Position numbers and translations under genes: made by a program | Shown: in pieces, positions 47,407 through 56,111 of the stretch | Numbering within the stretch: the first letter of the stretch is position 1 | How the letters are laid out: the number at the start of each line of letters is the position of its first letter | Notes under the pieces: generated by a model | Seen by the model: only the letters and a program-made list of their open reading frames with translations | What the model was told of the DNA's origin: nothing | Databases searched by the model: none | NCBI GenBank assembly: GCA_018660835.1 | Contig: JABJJN010000080.1 | Location: 248,001-312,000, forward strand | Length of the DNA: 64,000 bases | Direction: 5' to 3' | DNA from: Gemmatimonadota bacterium | GTDB taxonomy: Bacteria > Latescibacterota > UBA2968 > UBA8231

Positions 47407-48135
47407 ATGCACCTGAAGCACATTCATCCAGATCAACTTCGCCATGCTGTGCAAGCTGGCTATCCCCTGCTAGTGCCAGCGGGCTGCATCGAAACCCACG
47501 GCCCCCACATGGCGATCGGCCATGACACGATCATCGTCGAAGAAATCTGCGACCGCATAGCTGCCGCGATGGATGTCGTGATTGCCCCATCCTTCGACTA
47601 TGGCCCGACAGGATATGCCCTGGGTGGACCCGAGGATGGTACGATCGATCCCAACTATGATGCCTTCGGCGGGTTAGCTAAGTCCATTCTGCACAATTTT
47701 CTAGAAATGGGTTTTCAGCGAATTGTCGTCATCATCATACATCAAGGGATGGGCGCACCCTTGGCGCAGGCCTTCTCGAAGGCCGCCGCCGAGCTCTCCT
47801 TCGAAGGTATGCTCGAAAGAGGCTACCCACGCGGATGGTGGGCAGACGCCAAACTCAAGGACGAAGCCGCATGGGGACGGATTCAGGTGGAACCGATGAT
47901 CCTGCCCGCCGCCTCGCCGCCCGCCGGGGGTGATCATGCCGGCTACAATGAAACATCCTTCCTGCTGGCGACACGACCGGAATTGGTCGATCAGTCGAAG
48001 CTCGATGAGAACGCGCCCTGGTATTGTCATGAGAATGAGGAGAAGAGCAGTTGGAGTGCGAATGTGGAACATGGGCAAGCGATGGTGGATGCCGTCGTGG
48101 CTGCGTGGGTCGATCGCCTCGGCGGAAAGGGATAG
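47407..48135 (+). CDS. Creatininase-family amidohydrolase (atypical metal site)
   Basis: 242 residues. Start AGGAGAAACCC-ATG gives a strong ribosome-binding site. The first metal cluster is VPAGCIETHGPHMAIGHDTI (E, H and D ligands as in creatininase), and HAGYNETSFLL matches the usual HAGxxETS. The central NGHGGN motif, which normally gives a metal-binding His, is replaced by IIIHQGMGAPL, so one ligand may be changed. Family members hydrolyse creatinine or act on formamide-like rings. Followed by the YciO-like gene with a 6-base gap. Confidence 0.85.
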   Translation: MHLKHIHPDQLRHAVQAGYPLLVPAGCIETHGPHMAIGHDTIIVEEICDRIAAAMDVVIAPSFDYGPTGYALGGPEDGTIDPNYDAFGGLAKSILHNFLEMGFQRIVVIIIHQGMGAPLAQAFSKAAAELSFEGMLERGYPRGWWADAKLKDEAAWGRIQVEPMILPAASPPAGGDHAGYNETSFLLATRPELVDQSKLDENAPWYCHENEEKSSWSANVEHGQAMVDAVVAAWVDRLGGKG

Positions 48136-48141
48136 TCTGTC

Positions 48142-48768
48142 ATGAGTACAATACTCAGCGTTGATCCTCAGCACCTGAGAGGTCGATTGATTCATCGGGC
48201 CACAGAAGCCCTCGAGGCGGGAGGCGTGATCGTCTATCCCACGGACACGGTCTACGGCATCGGTTGCGACATTACTAACAAGAATGCCATCGAGCGGATT
48301 CAGCGTATCAAAGGACGAGACGCAAAGAAGCCCATGTCCTTTGTCTGTGCCGATGTCGCCGACATCAGCACCTACGCGCAGGTCAGCAAGTTTGCCTTTC
48401 GGCTGTTGAAGCGACTGCTCCCGGGGCCATTCACATTTGTTCTGCCCGCGACGAAGGAGACGCCTCGCGTCTTGCGCAGCAAACAGAAGACGGTGGGTGT
48501 CAGAATACCAGACCACTCCGTGACGACTGCCCTGGTGCAGCAACTCGGGCGCCCCTTGCTGAGTACGAGTGCCAACCGCTCAACGGAAGATGTCCTCACC
48601 GATCCGGTAGATCTGGAGCGCGAACTTGGCCCCCAGGTCGACATGATCCTTGAATGTGGAATCCTACCGGTTCAGCCATCGACCGTCGTGTCGCTACTCG
48701 ATGACGAAATTCAGATCCTGCGTCAGGGCAAGGGGGACATTTCCGCCTTTGTCGAGGACGCTTCGTGA
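48142..48768 (+). CDS. YrdC/YciO-family L-threonylcarbamoyladenylate synthase-like protein
   Basis: 208 residues of the Sua5/YrdC/YciO family: VIVYPTDTVYGIGCD, the RIKGRDAKKPMSFVC basic pocket, LPGPFTFVLPATKETPRVL, VGVRIPDH and the S-T-S-A-N ending. The MSTILSVDPQHLRGR start and internal spacing are closer to YciO than to TsaC. If functional it makes threonylcarbamoyl-AMP for the t6A base of tRNA. It follows the creatininase closely and is convergent with a small zinc-ribbon gene. Confidence 0.9.
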   Translation: MSTILSVDPQHLRGRLIHRATEALEAGGVIVYPTDTVYGIGCDITNKNAIERIQRIKGRDAKKPMSFVCADVADISTYAQVSKFAFRLLKRLLPGPFTFVLPATKETPRVLRSKQKTVGVRIPDHSVTTALVQQLGRPLLSTSANRSTEDVLTDPVDLERELGPQVDMILECGILPVQPSTVVSLLDDEIQILRQGKGDISAFVEDAS

Positions 48769-48776
48769 GAGCTGGC

Positions 48777-49076
48777 TCAGGCAGCGTCTTCAGACGTTTC
48801 ATCGTCAGACGTTTCACCCTCTGGCGTCTCTTCCTCGTCGAAGTAGTCACCATACAATTCACTGAGAGCAGGTGTGTCACGAACATACTCGCGCCACGCT
48901 TTGCCCACAGCGTCCACATCGACGCATTTCGCACACAATACGAGCATGTTGTTCTGGTCCGTGCCCTGATAGCCTCGACTGTAGCAGATCTTGCACTTCT
49001 TATCGCTGCGCTGCGCTGCGGCCAGTTCCCGCGCCTTGGCCAGATGCTCATCCGGCAATCGTGGTGTCGTCTCCAA
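48777..49076 (-). CDS. Small zinc-ribbon-like protein with acidic tail
   Basis: 99 residues. Two Cys pairs, CKICYSRGYQGTDQNNMLVLCAKC, are spaced as in zinc ribbons; the last 20 residues are mostly D, E, S and T (EEETPEGETSDDETSEDAA). I do not recognise the family. Convergent with the YciO-like gene, 8 bases apart, and divergent from sppA with only 30 bases between them, so the two may share a promoter region. Confidence 0.7.
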   Translation of the reverse strand: METTPRLPDEHLAKARELAAAQRSDKKCKICYSRGYQGTDQNNMLVLCAKCVDVDAVGKAWREYVRDTPALSELYGDYFDEEETPEGETSDDETSEDAA

Positions 49077-49106
49077 CTCACTTCCTCTCTGGTCATGTGT
49101 CGTTAG

Positions 49107-51605
49107 ATGATATCAGTACTCAATAAGCTCGTTCGCTATGGACGGCCAGGCAATCGTGCCCTGCTCGTGATCGGTGTGCTCTGTATTCACGGTGGTGCCT
49201 GCGAGTCTGCTGCGCAGTTCACATCCTATGCGGCACGCACGGAATTTCTTCTCACGCCCCCAGGGGTCCACCCCGGAGGCCTGTCGGGGTTCGTCAACCC
49301 AGCAACCCTCGCCCTTCTGCAAGCGCCGGAGGCGAGTGCCACCTTCGCCTCCGCAGGAGATCGACGCGCCGTGCGTTCTGACTGGGGATGGTTTGCCGCT
49401 CTGCCCCATATCGGCGGCGGCGTCCTGCATCGACGCCGGCCCGGTCTTGCCAATCTGCGCGAGGCACGACTCGCCATCGGCCTGGGTGGCGACGATCTGG
49501 CCGTCGGCGTGGGACGCGGCTGGTCTTCAACTCGCGGCCAGAAGCCACCGGAACTCTGGATCGCAGGCGTTGTCTATCGACCGTCACCGCAGTGGTCCTT
49601 GGCCTCCACCTGGACGCGGGCGAGTGGCGGCAAGGGCCGAGAGGTGGCCGCCGATGTTGGCTACCGCCCATGGGCGAACGACAGACTCACCCTTTTCGGT
49701 GAAGGCGTACGATCGAATGATGCCGCTGGCGGTGAACGTTTCTGGAGTGTCGGTGCTGATCTGCTCGCCATGGAAGGCGTCCATGTGAGTGGCCGGTTTC
49801 TTGACGGTCACAGTGTCAGCTTGGGACTGCGCCTCGAATTGGGCACGATGGGTCTGCGCTCGCAAGCGCGGGAAGTCAGCCGAAACTCGGGTACTCGACG
49901 ACTCGTAGCCTTTCGGGTTGGGCCACATCGTGGCGATGCGCTCACCCCCGTGCGAAAACCCGTCTACGTGGATCTGCCGCTGACGGGACCCATTCGCCAC
50001 CGTTCGTATCGATTGCTCGATGAGGGCCTCAGTCATCTCGATCTGTTGGAAGACCTCGATCGAATTCGCGAGGATCCACGGATCATGGGCATCGCCCTTG
50101 ACCTGTCAGGGCTCCGCATCGATCCAGCCCTGTCGTGGGAACTTCGTCAGGCGCTTCTCAAGGTGCGTGCGTCCGGCCGCAAGATCATCGTCTACATCGA
50201 TCGTGCCGGTCTGCGCAAATATCACCTTGCATCTGTCGCTGATCGCATCGTCCTGGATCCCTATGGCCTCGTCGGTCTCGAAGGTCTCGTGGCGGGGCGG
50301 ATGTATCTTGCCAATGCCCTTGAACACCTCGGTATCGGCACCCAGCAGTGGCGCACGGGCGAGTTTAAATCGGCCTTCGAGGAATTTACTCGGCAAGACA
50401 TGTCCGTAGCAGATCGCCAGCAACTCACGGCACTGCTCCAGGACGCTTATGCTGACATCCGTCAGGATATCGCCAGGTCGCGCAATCTGTCGGAAGACAC
50501 CTTTGATTTTCTCGTGGATGGAGCCGGAGTGCTCACAGCCGAGGAAGCACTGACGGAGGGGCTCGTTGATACGCTGGCGCGTTGGCCTGCCGTGGACGCG
50601 ATGCTACGCGCCGAAGGAGCCGACCAGGCGATCGACCGCTGGCAGGTGGCGCGCCCCGTCGATTCGGTCTGGGGCCACACACCAACCATCGCCATCGCTT
50701 ATGCCCTCGGTGTCTGCGATCTCGATACGGGCATCCGCGCGCGCGCTCTCTCGCAACAGCTTACGAATCTGGCCACTGATGACGACGTCGAGGCCGTCGT
50801 ATTGCGGGTCGATTCGCCGGGTGGTGACGTGCTGGCGTCGGACTGGGTTTCGGAGGCAGTTGCAGAAGTGGCGAGACACAAGCCGGTCATCGTTTCTCAT
50901 GGCCGCCTCGCCGCGTCGGGTGGATACTGGATCTCCATGGAAGGCGACGTCATCGTCACATCGCCGCACACGATTACGGGGAGTATCGGTGTGATTGGTG
51001 GCTGGCTTTATGATGATGGCCTGAAGGAACGACTCGGCGTGCAGACAGATCATGTGCAGGTGGGAGCCCATGCCGATCTCGGTTTTGGTGCTCCCCTCCC
51101 CCTACTAGGCGTGACCTTGCCTGATCGCCCCCTTGATCAGGAGGAGGCGGCGCACGTAGAAGCGGCCATTCAGTCGACGTACGAACGCTTCATCGCCCGT
51201 GTCGCCGATTCACGCGAACTGTCGATTGCCCACGTCGACAGTGTCGCCCAGGGCCGCGTCTGGAGTGGCCCTGCAGCCGTCGAGCATGGACTGGCAGATA
51301 CGCTGGGCACACTGTCAACGGCGATCGGGATCGCCCGCGAACGAGCGGGTATGAATCCAGATCGGCCTCTTCGACTCATCGAGCTACCCGACCGTCGCTG
51401 GGTGGCACCACACCGGACGGTCCTCCCCTTCGGCCTTCTGAGTGGATGGCTCGCTCCGGAGTTGGCCGGCGATCGCCCTGGTTCGCTGCGATCGTGGATC
51501 GACTTCCGAACCCGGCACAATGGCGAAGCGATGCCGATGCTACCCGATACCTTCATCGACGACAGCCAGGGGCTTGTCCAAACAGGAGCAACTGACCATG
51601 AGTGA
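49107..51605 (+). CDS. sppA: SppA-type S49 protease fused to an N-terminal beta-barrel-like domain
   Basis: 832 residues. A signal-like segment (ALLVIGVLCIHGGACESA) is followed by about 230 residues resembling an outer-membrane barrel (ARLAIGLGGDDLAVGVGRGWSS, LWIAGVVYRPSPQWSLASTW). Residues about 285-800 hold two S49 domains as in 67K-type SppA: the general-base Lys is K421 (TGEFKSAFEEFTRQ), the nucleophile is S604 (RLAASGGYWIS), and the second domain also has GSIGVIGGWL. SppA degrades cleaved signal peptides at the membrane; the barrel suggests this one sits in or at the outer membrane. Its stop overlaps the next ATG by 8 bases. Confidence 0.88.
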   Translation: MISVLNKLVRYGRPGNRALLVIGVLCIHGGACESAAQFTSYAARTEFLLTPPGVHPGGLSGFVNPATLALLQAPEASATFASAGDRRAVRSDWGWFAALPHIGGGVLHRRRPGLANLREARLAIGLGGDDLAVGVGRGWSSTRGQKPPELWIAGVVYRPSPQWSLASTWTRASGGKGREVAADVGYRPWANDRLTLFGEGVRSNDAAGGERFWSVGADLLAMEGVHVSGRFLDGHSVSLGLRLELGTMGLRSQAREVSRNSGTRRLVAFRVGPHRGDALTPVRKPVYVDLPLTGPIRHRSYRLLDEGLSHLDLLEDLDRIREDPRIMGIALDLSGLRIDPALSWELRQALLKVRASGRKIIVYIDRAGLRKYHLASVADRIVLDPYGLVGLEGLVAGRMYLANALEHLGIGTQQWRTGEFKSAFEEFTRQDMSVADRQQLTALLQDAYADIRQDIARSRNLSEDTFDFLVDGAGVLTAEEALTEGLVDTLARWPAVDAMLRAEGADQAIDRWQVARPVDSVWGHTPTIAIAYALGVCDLDTGIRARALSQQLTNLATDDDVEAVVLRVDSPGGDVLASDWVSEAVAEVARHKPVIVSHGRLAASGGYWISMEGDVIVTSPHTITGSIGVIGGWLYDDGLKERLGVQTDHVQVGAHADLGFGAPLPLLGVTLPDRPLDQEEAAHVEAAIQSTYERFIARVADSRELSIAHVDSVAQGRVWSGPAAVEHGLADTLGTLSTAIGIARERAGMNPDRPLRLIELPDRRWVAPHRTVLPFGLLSGWLAPELAGDRPGSLRSWIDFRTRHNGEAMPMLPDTFIDDSQGLVQTGATDHE

Positions 51606-52710
51606 TGTCGCAAAAGCAGCGCAGGATCTCTATCAGGACATGGGTGCCGTACCGGTGATCAACGCCATTGGCAACATGACCATGCTCGGCGGTTCATCGC
51701 CGGCAGCCTCCGTACGCGAAGCGATGGATATTGCCCAACGGTATTTCGTCGACATGGATCAACTGTTGGCGGGGTCAGGTCGTGTCGTCGCCGACCTGTT
51801 GGGCTGCGAGTCGGCCCTGGTGACACCTGGTTGCTCCTCCGCCTTGTTGCTGGGCACCGCCGCGTGTGTCGCCGGCGATGATCCCGAGCGCATGGCGCGC
51901 CTCCCAGATACGACTGGAATGAAGGGCGAGGTCGTTCTACAGGCTTCGCAACGCTACAAATACGAGCGTGTTGTGCGTATGGCGGGTGTGGAACTCGTCA
52001 TCGCTGGCTCGCCTGAACGCGTAACCGCAGACGATGTGAGTGCTGCTATCGGCCCACAGACCGCCGCTGTCCTATGCCCGGTCCTCGGCACAGAGACAGA
52101 CGCCGTCGTGCCCCTGGCACAGGTCGTCGAGATCGCTCGTGGCGCGGGAGTACCTGTGATTGCCGATGCCGCCTATCAGGTGGATCCCGCTGATCACATG
52201 CGCGCCACAGCCTGCTCGGCCGATCTGGTTGGCTTCGGTGCCAAATACTTCAATGCACCGAACTCCTCCGGACTGCTATGTGGACGTGCCGATCTGATCG
52301 ATGCAGCACGGGCCCACACCTTCGCCGCCTTCGAGCGCCGCGAGCTTCCCGGTATCGGTCGCCCCCTGAAAATCGACCGTCAGGAAGTCGTCGCCGTGGT
52401 CATGGCGTTACGTGAGTGGCTGACAATGGACCGCAACGAACGCGACGAAGCACTCAGCCACCAGGGCAGAAGACTCCGCGACGCCGTGCAAGGACTGCCG
52501 GGCGTCGCATGTGACCCCGCCAGTGGTGATAGAGTCACAGGCTTGCGTGTGATTGTGGACGACGCACCGAAACTGGCCGAGAGACTACGCGAGGGATCCC
52601 CGTCCATCTGGTGCCATGTCGACGATGGGAGTCTGAGTTTCGGGCTGCACACAGTGGAAGAAGGCGACGAGCTGGTCATCGCCGACCGACTCAAGGAACT
52701 ACTGAGCTGA
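51598..52710 (+). CDS. SelA/DgaE-like PLP-dependent enzyme
   Basis: 370 residues from ATG 51598, overlapping the sppA stop. The protein matches the L-seryl-tRNA selenium transferase-like PLP family: GAVPVINAIGNMTMLGGSS, ALVTPGCSSALLLGTAACVAGDDPERM, IADAAYQVDP and the PLP lysine in GFGAKYFNAPNSSGLLCG. True SelA has SGDKLLGGPQ-type lysine context and a longer C-terminus, so this is more likely a member of the DgaE-like group, which acts on amino-sugar phosphates. Despite selB at 45-47 kb, I do not assign it a role in selenocysteine synthesis. Confidence 0.85.
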   Translation: MSDVAKAAQDLYQDMGAVPVINAIGNMTMLGGSSPAASVREAMDIAQRYFVDMDQLLAGSGRVVADLLGCESALVTPGCSSALLLGTAACVAGDDPERMARLPDTTGMKGEVVLQASQRYKYERVVRMAGVELVIAGSPERVTADDVSAAIGPQTAAVLCPVLGTETDAVVPLAQVVEIARGAGVPVIADAAYQVDPADHMRATACSADLVGFGAKYFNAPNSSGLLCGRADLIDAARAHTFAAFERRELPGIGRPLKIDRQEVVAVVMALREWLTMDRNERDEALSHQGRRLRDAVQGLPGVACDPASGDRVTGLRVIVDDAPKLAERLREGSPSIWCHVDDGSLSFGLHTVEEGDELVIADRLKELLS

Positions 52711-52736
52711 GCGCCATCGAAAGTGGCCTTGTGTCT

Positions 52737-53522
52737 TCAGCCCCACGAACCACGCGCCATAAGGCCGCCGTCTACACACACTGACTCGCCCGTCATGAAT
52801 GACGCATCATCGCTGGCCAGGAAGAGGACGACCTTTGCAATCTCGCGAGGTTGGCCGATTCGATTCATCGGGTGTGCCGCTGCCATGGAAACCCGAATGG
52901 CCTGTTCATCTCCACCGATCGCCTCGAGTGCTTCATCGACCAGAGGTGTATCGATAGTACCGGGGTTCACGGCAAGCACGCGAATCCCGTCCTCGGCGTA
53001 GTCGAGAGCCATCTGACGCGTCAACGACAGGATCGCGCCCTTGCTCGCTGCATAGGCAGGCACTCCCTTGGCGGACTGCAATCCCTGCACACTGGCCGTA
53101 TTGATGATCGCCCCACCCCCGGCACTCAGCATATGCGGAATACAGACGCGACTCACGAGAAAGAAGCTCTTCAGATTAACGTCGAGGATCCGATCCCAGG
53201 CATCGTCAGTCACCTCATGGAGTCGTTGATAGCTGTCCGTTGGCTGGATGCCGACGTTGTTGCACAATACGTCAACGCCACCGAAGGCCGCGACCGTCGC
53301 TGCCACGAGGTCGTCACACTCCTGCGCCTTGGAAACGTCGGCACGCAGAAAGTGAATCTCGCCTGCAGCCGTTGGCGCTGAGGCCAGGGCCTCGCCCGCC
53401 ACGACATCCACATCGGCGCACATGACCCGCGCACCCTCTTCGGCAAAGGCGGTACAGATCGCCGCCCCGATTCCCTTTGCACCACCTGTGACGATGACGC
53501 TGCGTCCCTCAAACCGACTCAT
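52737..53522 (-). CDS. SDR-family oxidoreductase
   Basis: 261 residues with the TGGAKGIG cofactor motif, CNNVGIQ, catalytic Ser region INTASVQGLQS, Y-x-x-x-K (YAASK) and ending CVDGGLMARGSWG. Standard classical SDR, close to 3-oxoacyl reductase and sugar-dehydrogenase members. Convergent with the PLP enzyme; start ATG at 53522 lies near a GAGTG sequence. Substrate unknown. Confidence 0.92.
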   Translation of the reverse strand: MSRFEGRSVIVTGGAKGIGAAICTAFAEEGARVMCADVDVVAGEALASAPTAAGEIHFLRADVSKAQECDDLVAATVAAFGGVDVLCNNVGIQPTDSYQRLHEVTDDAWDRILDVNLKSFFLVSRVCIPHMLSAGGGAIINTASVQGLQSAKGVPAYAASKGAILSLTRQMALDYAEDGIRVLAVNPGTIDTPLVDEALEAIGGDEQAIRVSMAAAHPMNRIGQPREIAKVVLFLASDDASFMTGESVCVDGGLMARGSWG

Positions 53523-53671
53523 ACTGACACTCCAGATGTTGGGTAGTTATGGCAGATTTTGAAAGAAATCCTGCACTATCAGATCCCCGTCTGAAGAAAG
53601 TGGCGTAGCCGCTTTCTTCCAAACGATTGATCGCAACGCAGTCTGTTGTGACCAATCGTCGTCGGCCAACG

Positions 53672-53962
53672 TCAACCGTCGTCGTCATCCTTCTTCGGCG
53701 GCGGCGGCGGCGGGTTGCCCTGCCCAGGGTTGGGCGACACACCCCGCTGAGTCCGTCGCTGATTGCGCTGATTTCCTTTTTGGTTGCCACTGGCCAGCGT
53801 TCCTTCGCTGAACAGAAACGTCTGAATCACCGGCGCCACATAGGGCAATTTCTTGATAAAGTCACGGCGCCCCCCATCCTCAGACGGCGTCCCTACCGGG
53901 GAGTTGGGCTCGACCGAATCGTCGTCCTTTTGAACTTTGCCTTCAGATTCTTCGTCTGTCAT
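53672..53962 (-). CDS. Small protein with RRDF-KK motif and Pro/Asp-rich tail
   Basis: About 96 residues if begun at the ATG at 53962 (MTDEESEGKVQKDD); alternative starts lie upstream as far as 54052. An acidic N-terminus is followed by RRDFIKKLPYVAPVIQTFLFSEGTLASG, which is like the short RR-x-F-[IL]-KK-x-x-[YF]-x-A-P-V-I segments of small, probably exported proteins with a twin-arginine-like motif. After it comes a Gln/Asn/Arg-rich part and a tail PPPPPPKKDDDDG. I do not recognise a named family. No modification or export gene is next to it. Confidence 0.55.
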   Translation of the reverse strand: MTDEESEGKVQKDDDSVEPNSPVGTPSEDGGRRDFIKKLPYVAPVIQTFLFSEGTLASGNQKGNQRNQRRTQRGVSPNPGQGNPPPPPPKKDDDDG

Positions 53963-54077
53963 ATGTTCCATCTCATGGGAATAGCAAGCGACGTTCTCTG
54001 CCCCAATATAACAGGCATCGAGTCCTCTCTCCACATACGATTTCAGCGACACGCATATGTGAGATTACGACGTAAAA

Positions 54078-54839
54078 CTACTCGTATAAATCGTCCACAT
54101 CGGCGGCGGCTAGTTCGACGAAAAAGTCGGCAATCTCCGCAGAAACATGGTCAAAGCACAGCTTCCCTTTCTCCTTTGTGGAGGGCGCTGGATCACCGAC
54201 TCCCGTATCAGCCGTTGCTTGCGTCCAGTCGCGCTGCGTCCATGCACGACCTTCCGCGAGAGCGGCAATGCGGAATTTCTTCTCCGCACCATCTCCAGCT
54301 TCATCCAGAGGCTTCACAAGATCCGGTGCCAGATACTGCATCAGGCTGGTTTCCATCTCCCCCGCATGATCACCGGCGGCCTCGAAAATCGAGTCATCGA
54401 TCCACTTGTACCAGTCGAGGGTGCAAAGAAAGACCTCTGTGCGTGTCCACAGTTCACGAACCATCTGGCGGAAGTCGTTGGCCCCATGGCCATTGAGGAT
54501 GACGAGCTTCTCGATCCCATGGTGCTGTAACCCATCCACAACATCTTCGAGCACAGCAAGCTGTGTCGACGGATTCATGTTGATATCGAGTTTGATATCG
54601 ATCTGCCCCGTGTTCACCCCAAAGGGGACGGTCGGCAAGACGATCACCCGTGCGCCGCGCGCCCATGCCAACCGCGCCGACTCGGCGGCGATATGGTCAC
54701 ACTGAACAACGTCTGTGTTGTATGGCAGGTGGTAGTTGTGTGCCTCCGTCGCTCCCCAGGGAAGTACGGCGACACTGTAGTCGGTGTCAGAGACCTCTCG
54801 CCAGGTGGTCTCTGCAAGGATGTAGGGTCGTGAAGTCAC
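54078..54839 (-). CDS. Creatininase-family amidohydrolase
   Basis: 253 residues from GTG 54839 (VTSRPYILAETTW), which has GGAG six bases upstream; the frame extends 31 codons further without support. The metal site is intact: VLPWGATEAHNYHLPYNTD (E, H, D), ILNGHGAND (H), and GDHAGEMETSLM. Creatininase-fold enzymes hydrolyse creatinine, formamidopyrimidines and similar cyclic amides. Compared with the protein at 47407 this copy has the standard NGHG motif. Divergent from the FIST gene 44 bases away. Confidence 0.9.
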   Translation of the reverse strand: MTSRPYILAETTWREVSDTDYSVAVLPWGATEAHNYHLPYNTDVVQCDHIAAESARLAWARGARVIVLPTVPFGVNTGQIDIKLDINMNPSTQLAVLEDVVDGLQHHGIEKLVILNGHGANDFRQMVRELWTRTEVFLCTLDWYKWIDDSIFEAAGDHAGEMETSLMQYLAPDLVKPLDEAGDGAEKKFRIAALAEGRAWTQRDWTQATADTGVGDPAPSTKEKGKLCFDHVSAEIADFFVELAAADVDDLYE

Positions 54840-54883
54840 TTGGGCTCCTTGTGGTGAGATGCGTTGCTTTCGAGTTTGTCGGT

Positions 54884-56080
54884 GTGAAATGGATCTCCAG
54901 CATATCTCACGAGAAGGATATCGGCCATGCACTGACCGAACTACGTCGTGATGTGCGCGTCCAGCTCGATGCGCCGGCCGATCTGATGATACTCTTTGTT
55001 ACCCCTCATTTTGAATCCGAGTATGGACGCATCCCGGACGCTGTCGCCGGCGCTCTGTCACCGGCACTTTTCCTCGGCTGCACAGGAACGGGCATCATTG
55101 GTGCCGCGCGGGAAGTCGAGAATCGATCTGCCATCAGCGTCATGGCCGCATCCCTTCCCGGCGTCGACATCACGCCCTTTTACCTGCGGGAAGAGGACCT
55201 GCCGACATCAGATGCGGGCCCCAATCATTGGCACGAGGCCCTTGGCGTCGCCCCCGATCCGACACCTCATTTTCTGCTACTCGTCGACCCGACGGGAGCT
55301 GTTCCCTTCGACCCACGCCCATTGCTGATGGGACTCGACTTTGCCTACCCACAGTCAGCAAAGATCGGAGGTTTGGCGTCGGTTCTGCGAGAAAACTGCC
55401 TGTTCATGGGTGATCGGCAGCTCTCCGGAGGCTGCGCTGGCGTCGCCCTGCAGGGAAACATCGACGTCGACACCGTCGTCGCCCAGGGCTGCCGCCCCGT
55501 CGGTCAGGTAATGACCATCACCGGATGCGATGGATATCAACTGACGGGTCTCGACGATCGTGGCGCCGTGGAGGTCCTTGTGGAACTCTATCATTCGCTG
55601 TTGGAAGAGGATCAGGAGCTCCTGCAGCGCTCACTACATCTGGGTATCGCTTCGACAGGCCTGAAAACCGACTACGGAGCGGGTGATTTCCTCATTCGCA
55701 ATGTCCTGCAACTCGACCATGAGAAGGGGACGATCTCTATTGGCGATCATCTCGAACGGGGACAGACCGTCCAATTCCATATTCGTGATCCGGAATCGGC
55801 CCATGACGAACTCGATCTGCTCCTGAATCTGTATCGGGATGAACCTTCTACTGACCCCGCAGGTGCATTGCTCTTCACCTGCACCGGCAGAGGCCGACAT
55901 CTATTTGGTGAGGATCACCATGACAGTAGTCTGTTCCAGTCCATTCTCGGTGATGTCCCTTTGGCAGGAATGTTCTGCGGTGGCGAAATCGGCCCTGTCG
56001 GCGACTCAACCTATCTCCATGGCTATACGAGTTCCTTCGCCATCTTTCGTCCCCGTGACAACGACGCCGCATCTCCCTGA
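54884..56080 (+). CDS. FIST N/C-domain signal transduction-like protein
   Basis: About 398 residues from the GTG at 54884, chosen as the nearest start to the FIST similarity; the frame is open for a further 78 codons upstream. It has a FIST N-terminal domain (ADLMILFVTPHFESEYGRI, LFLGCTGTGIIGAAREVENRSAISVMAASLPGV) and a FIST C-terminal domain (GDVPLAGMFCGGEIGPVGDSTYLHGYTSSFAIF). FIST domains are thought to sense small ligands such as amino acids, usually next to kinases or GGDEF proteins, none of which is adjacent here. Convergent with the epimerase. Confidence 0.87.
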   Translation: MKWISSISHEKDIGHALTELRRDVRVQLDAPADLMILFVTPHFESEYGRIPDAVAGALSPALFLGCTGTGIIGAAREVENRSAISVMAASLPGVDITPFYLREEDLPTSDAGPNHWHEALGVAPDPTPHFLLLVDPTGAVPFDPRPLLMGLDFAYPQSAKIGGLASVLRENCLFMGDRQLSGGCAGVALQGNIDVDTVVAQGCRPVGQVMTITGCDGYQLTGLDDRGAVEVLVELYHSLLEEDQELLQRSLHLGIASTGLKTDYGAGDFLIRNVLQLDHEKGTISIGDHLERGQTVQFHIRDPESAHDELDLLLNLYRDEPSTDPAGALLFTCTGRGRHLFGEDHHDSSLFQSILGDVPLAGMFCGGEIGPVGDSTYLHGYTSSFAIFRPRDNDAASP

Positions 56081-56111
56081 ATCGCCCCCGACGGGCGGGT
56101 CGTTGGCGACA

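Noticed and set aside
47701-48543. 280-codon minus-strand frame
   Set aside because: Overlaps the creatininase and YciO-like genes in antisense, both with strong motifs.
51598-52710. selA (L-seryl-tRNA(Sec) selenium transferase)
   Set aside because: Close in family but with a GAKYFNAPNS lysine context and a short C-terminus; better as a DgaE-like enzyme.
53653-53790. Arg/Asp-rich low-complexity frames (RRRRRR, DDDD)
   Set aside because: They are the other frames of the GTC/GGC repeat encoding the PPPPPP-KK-DDDD tail of the small protein at 53672.
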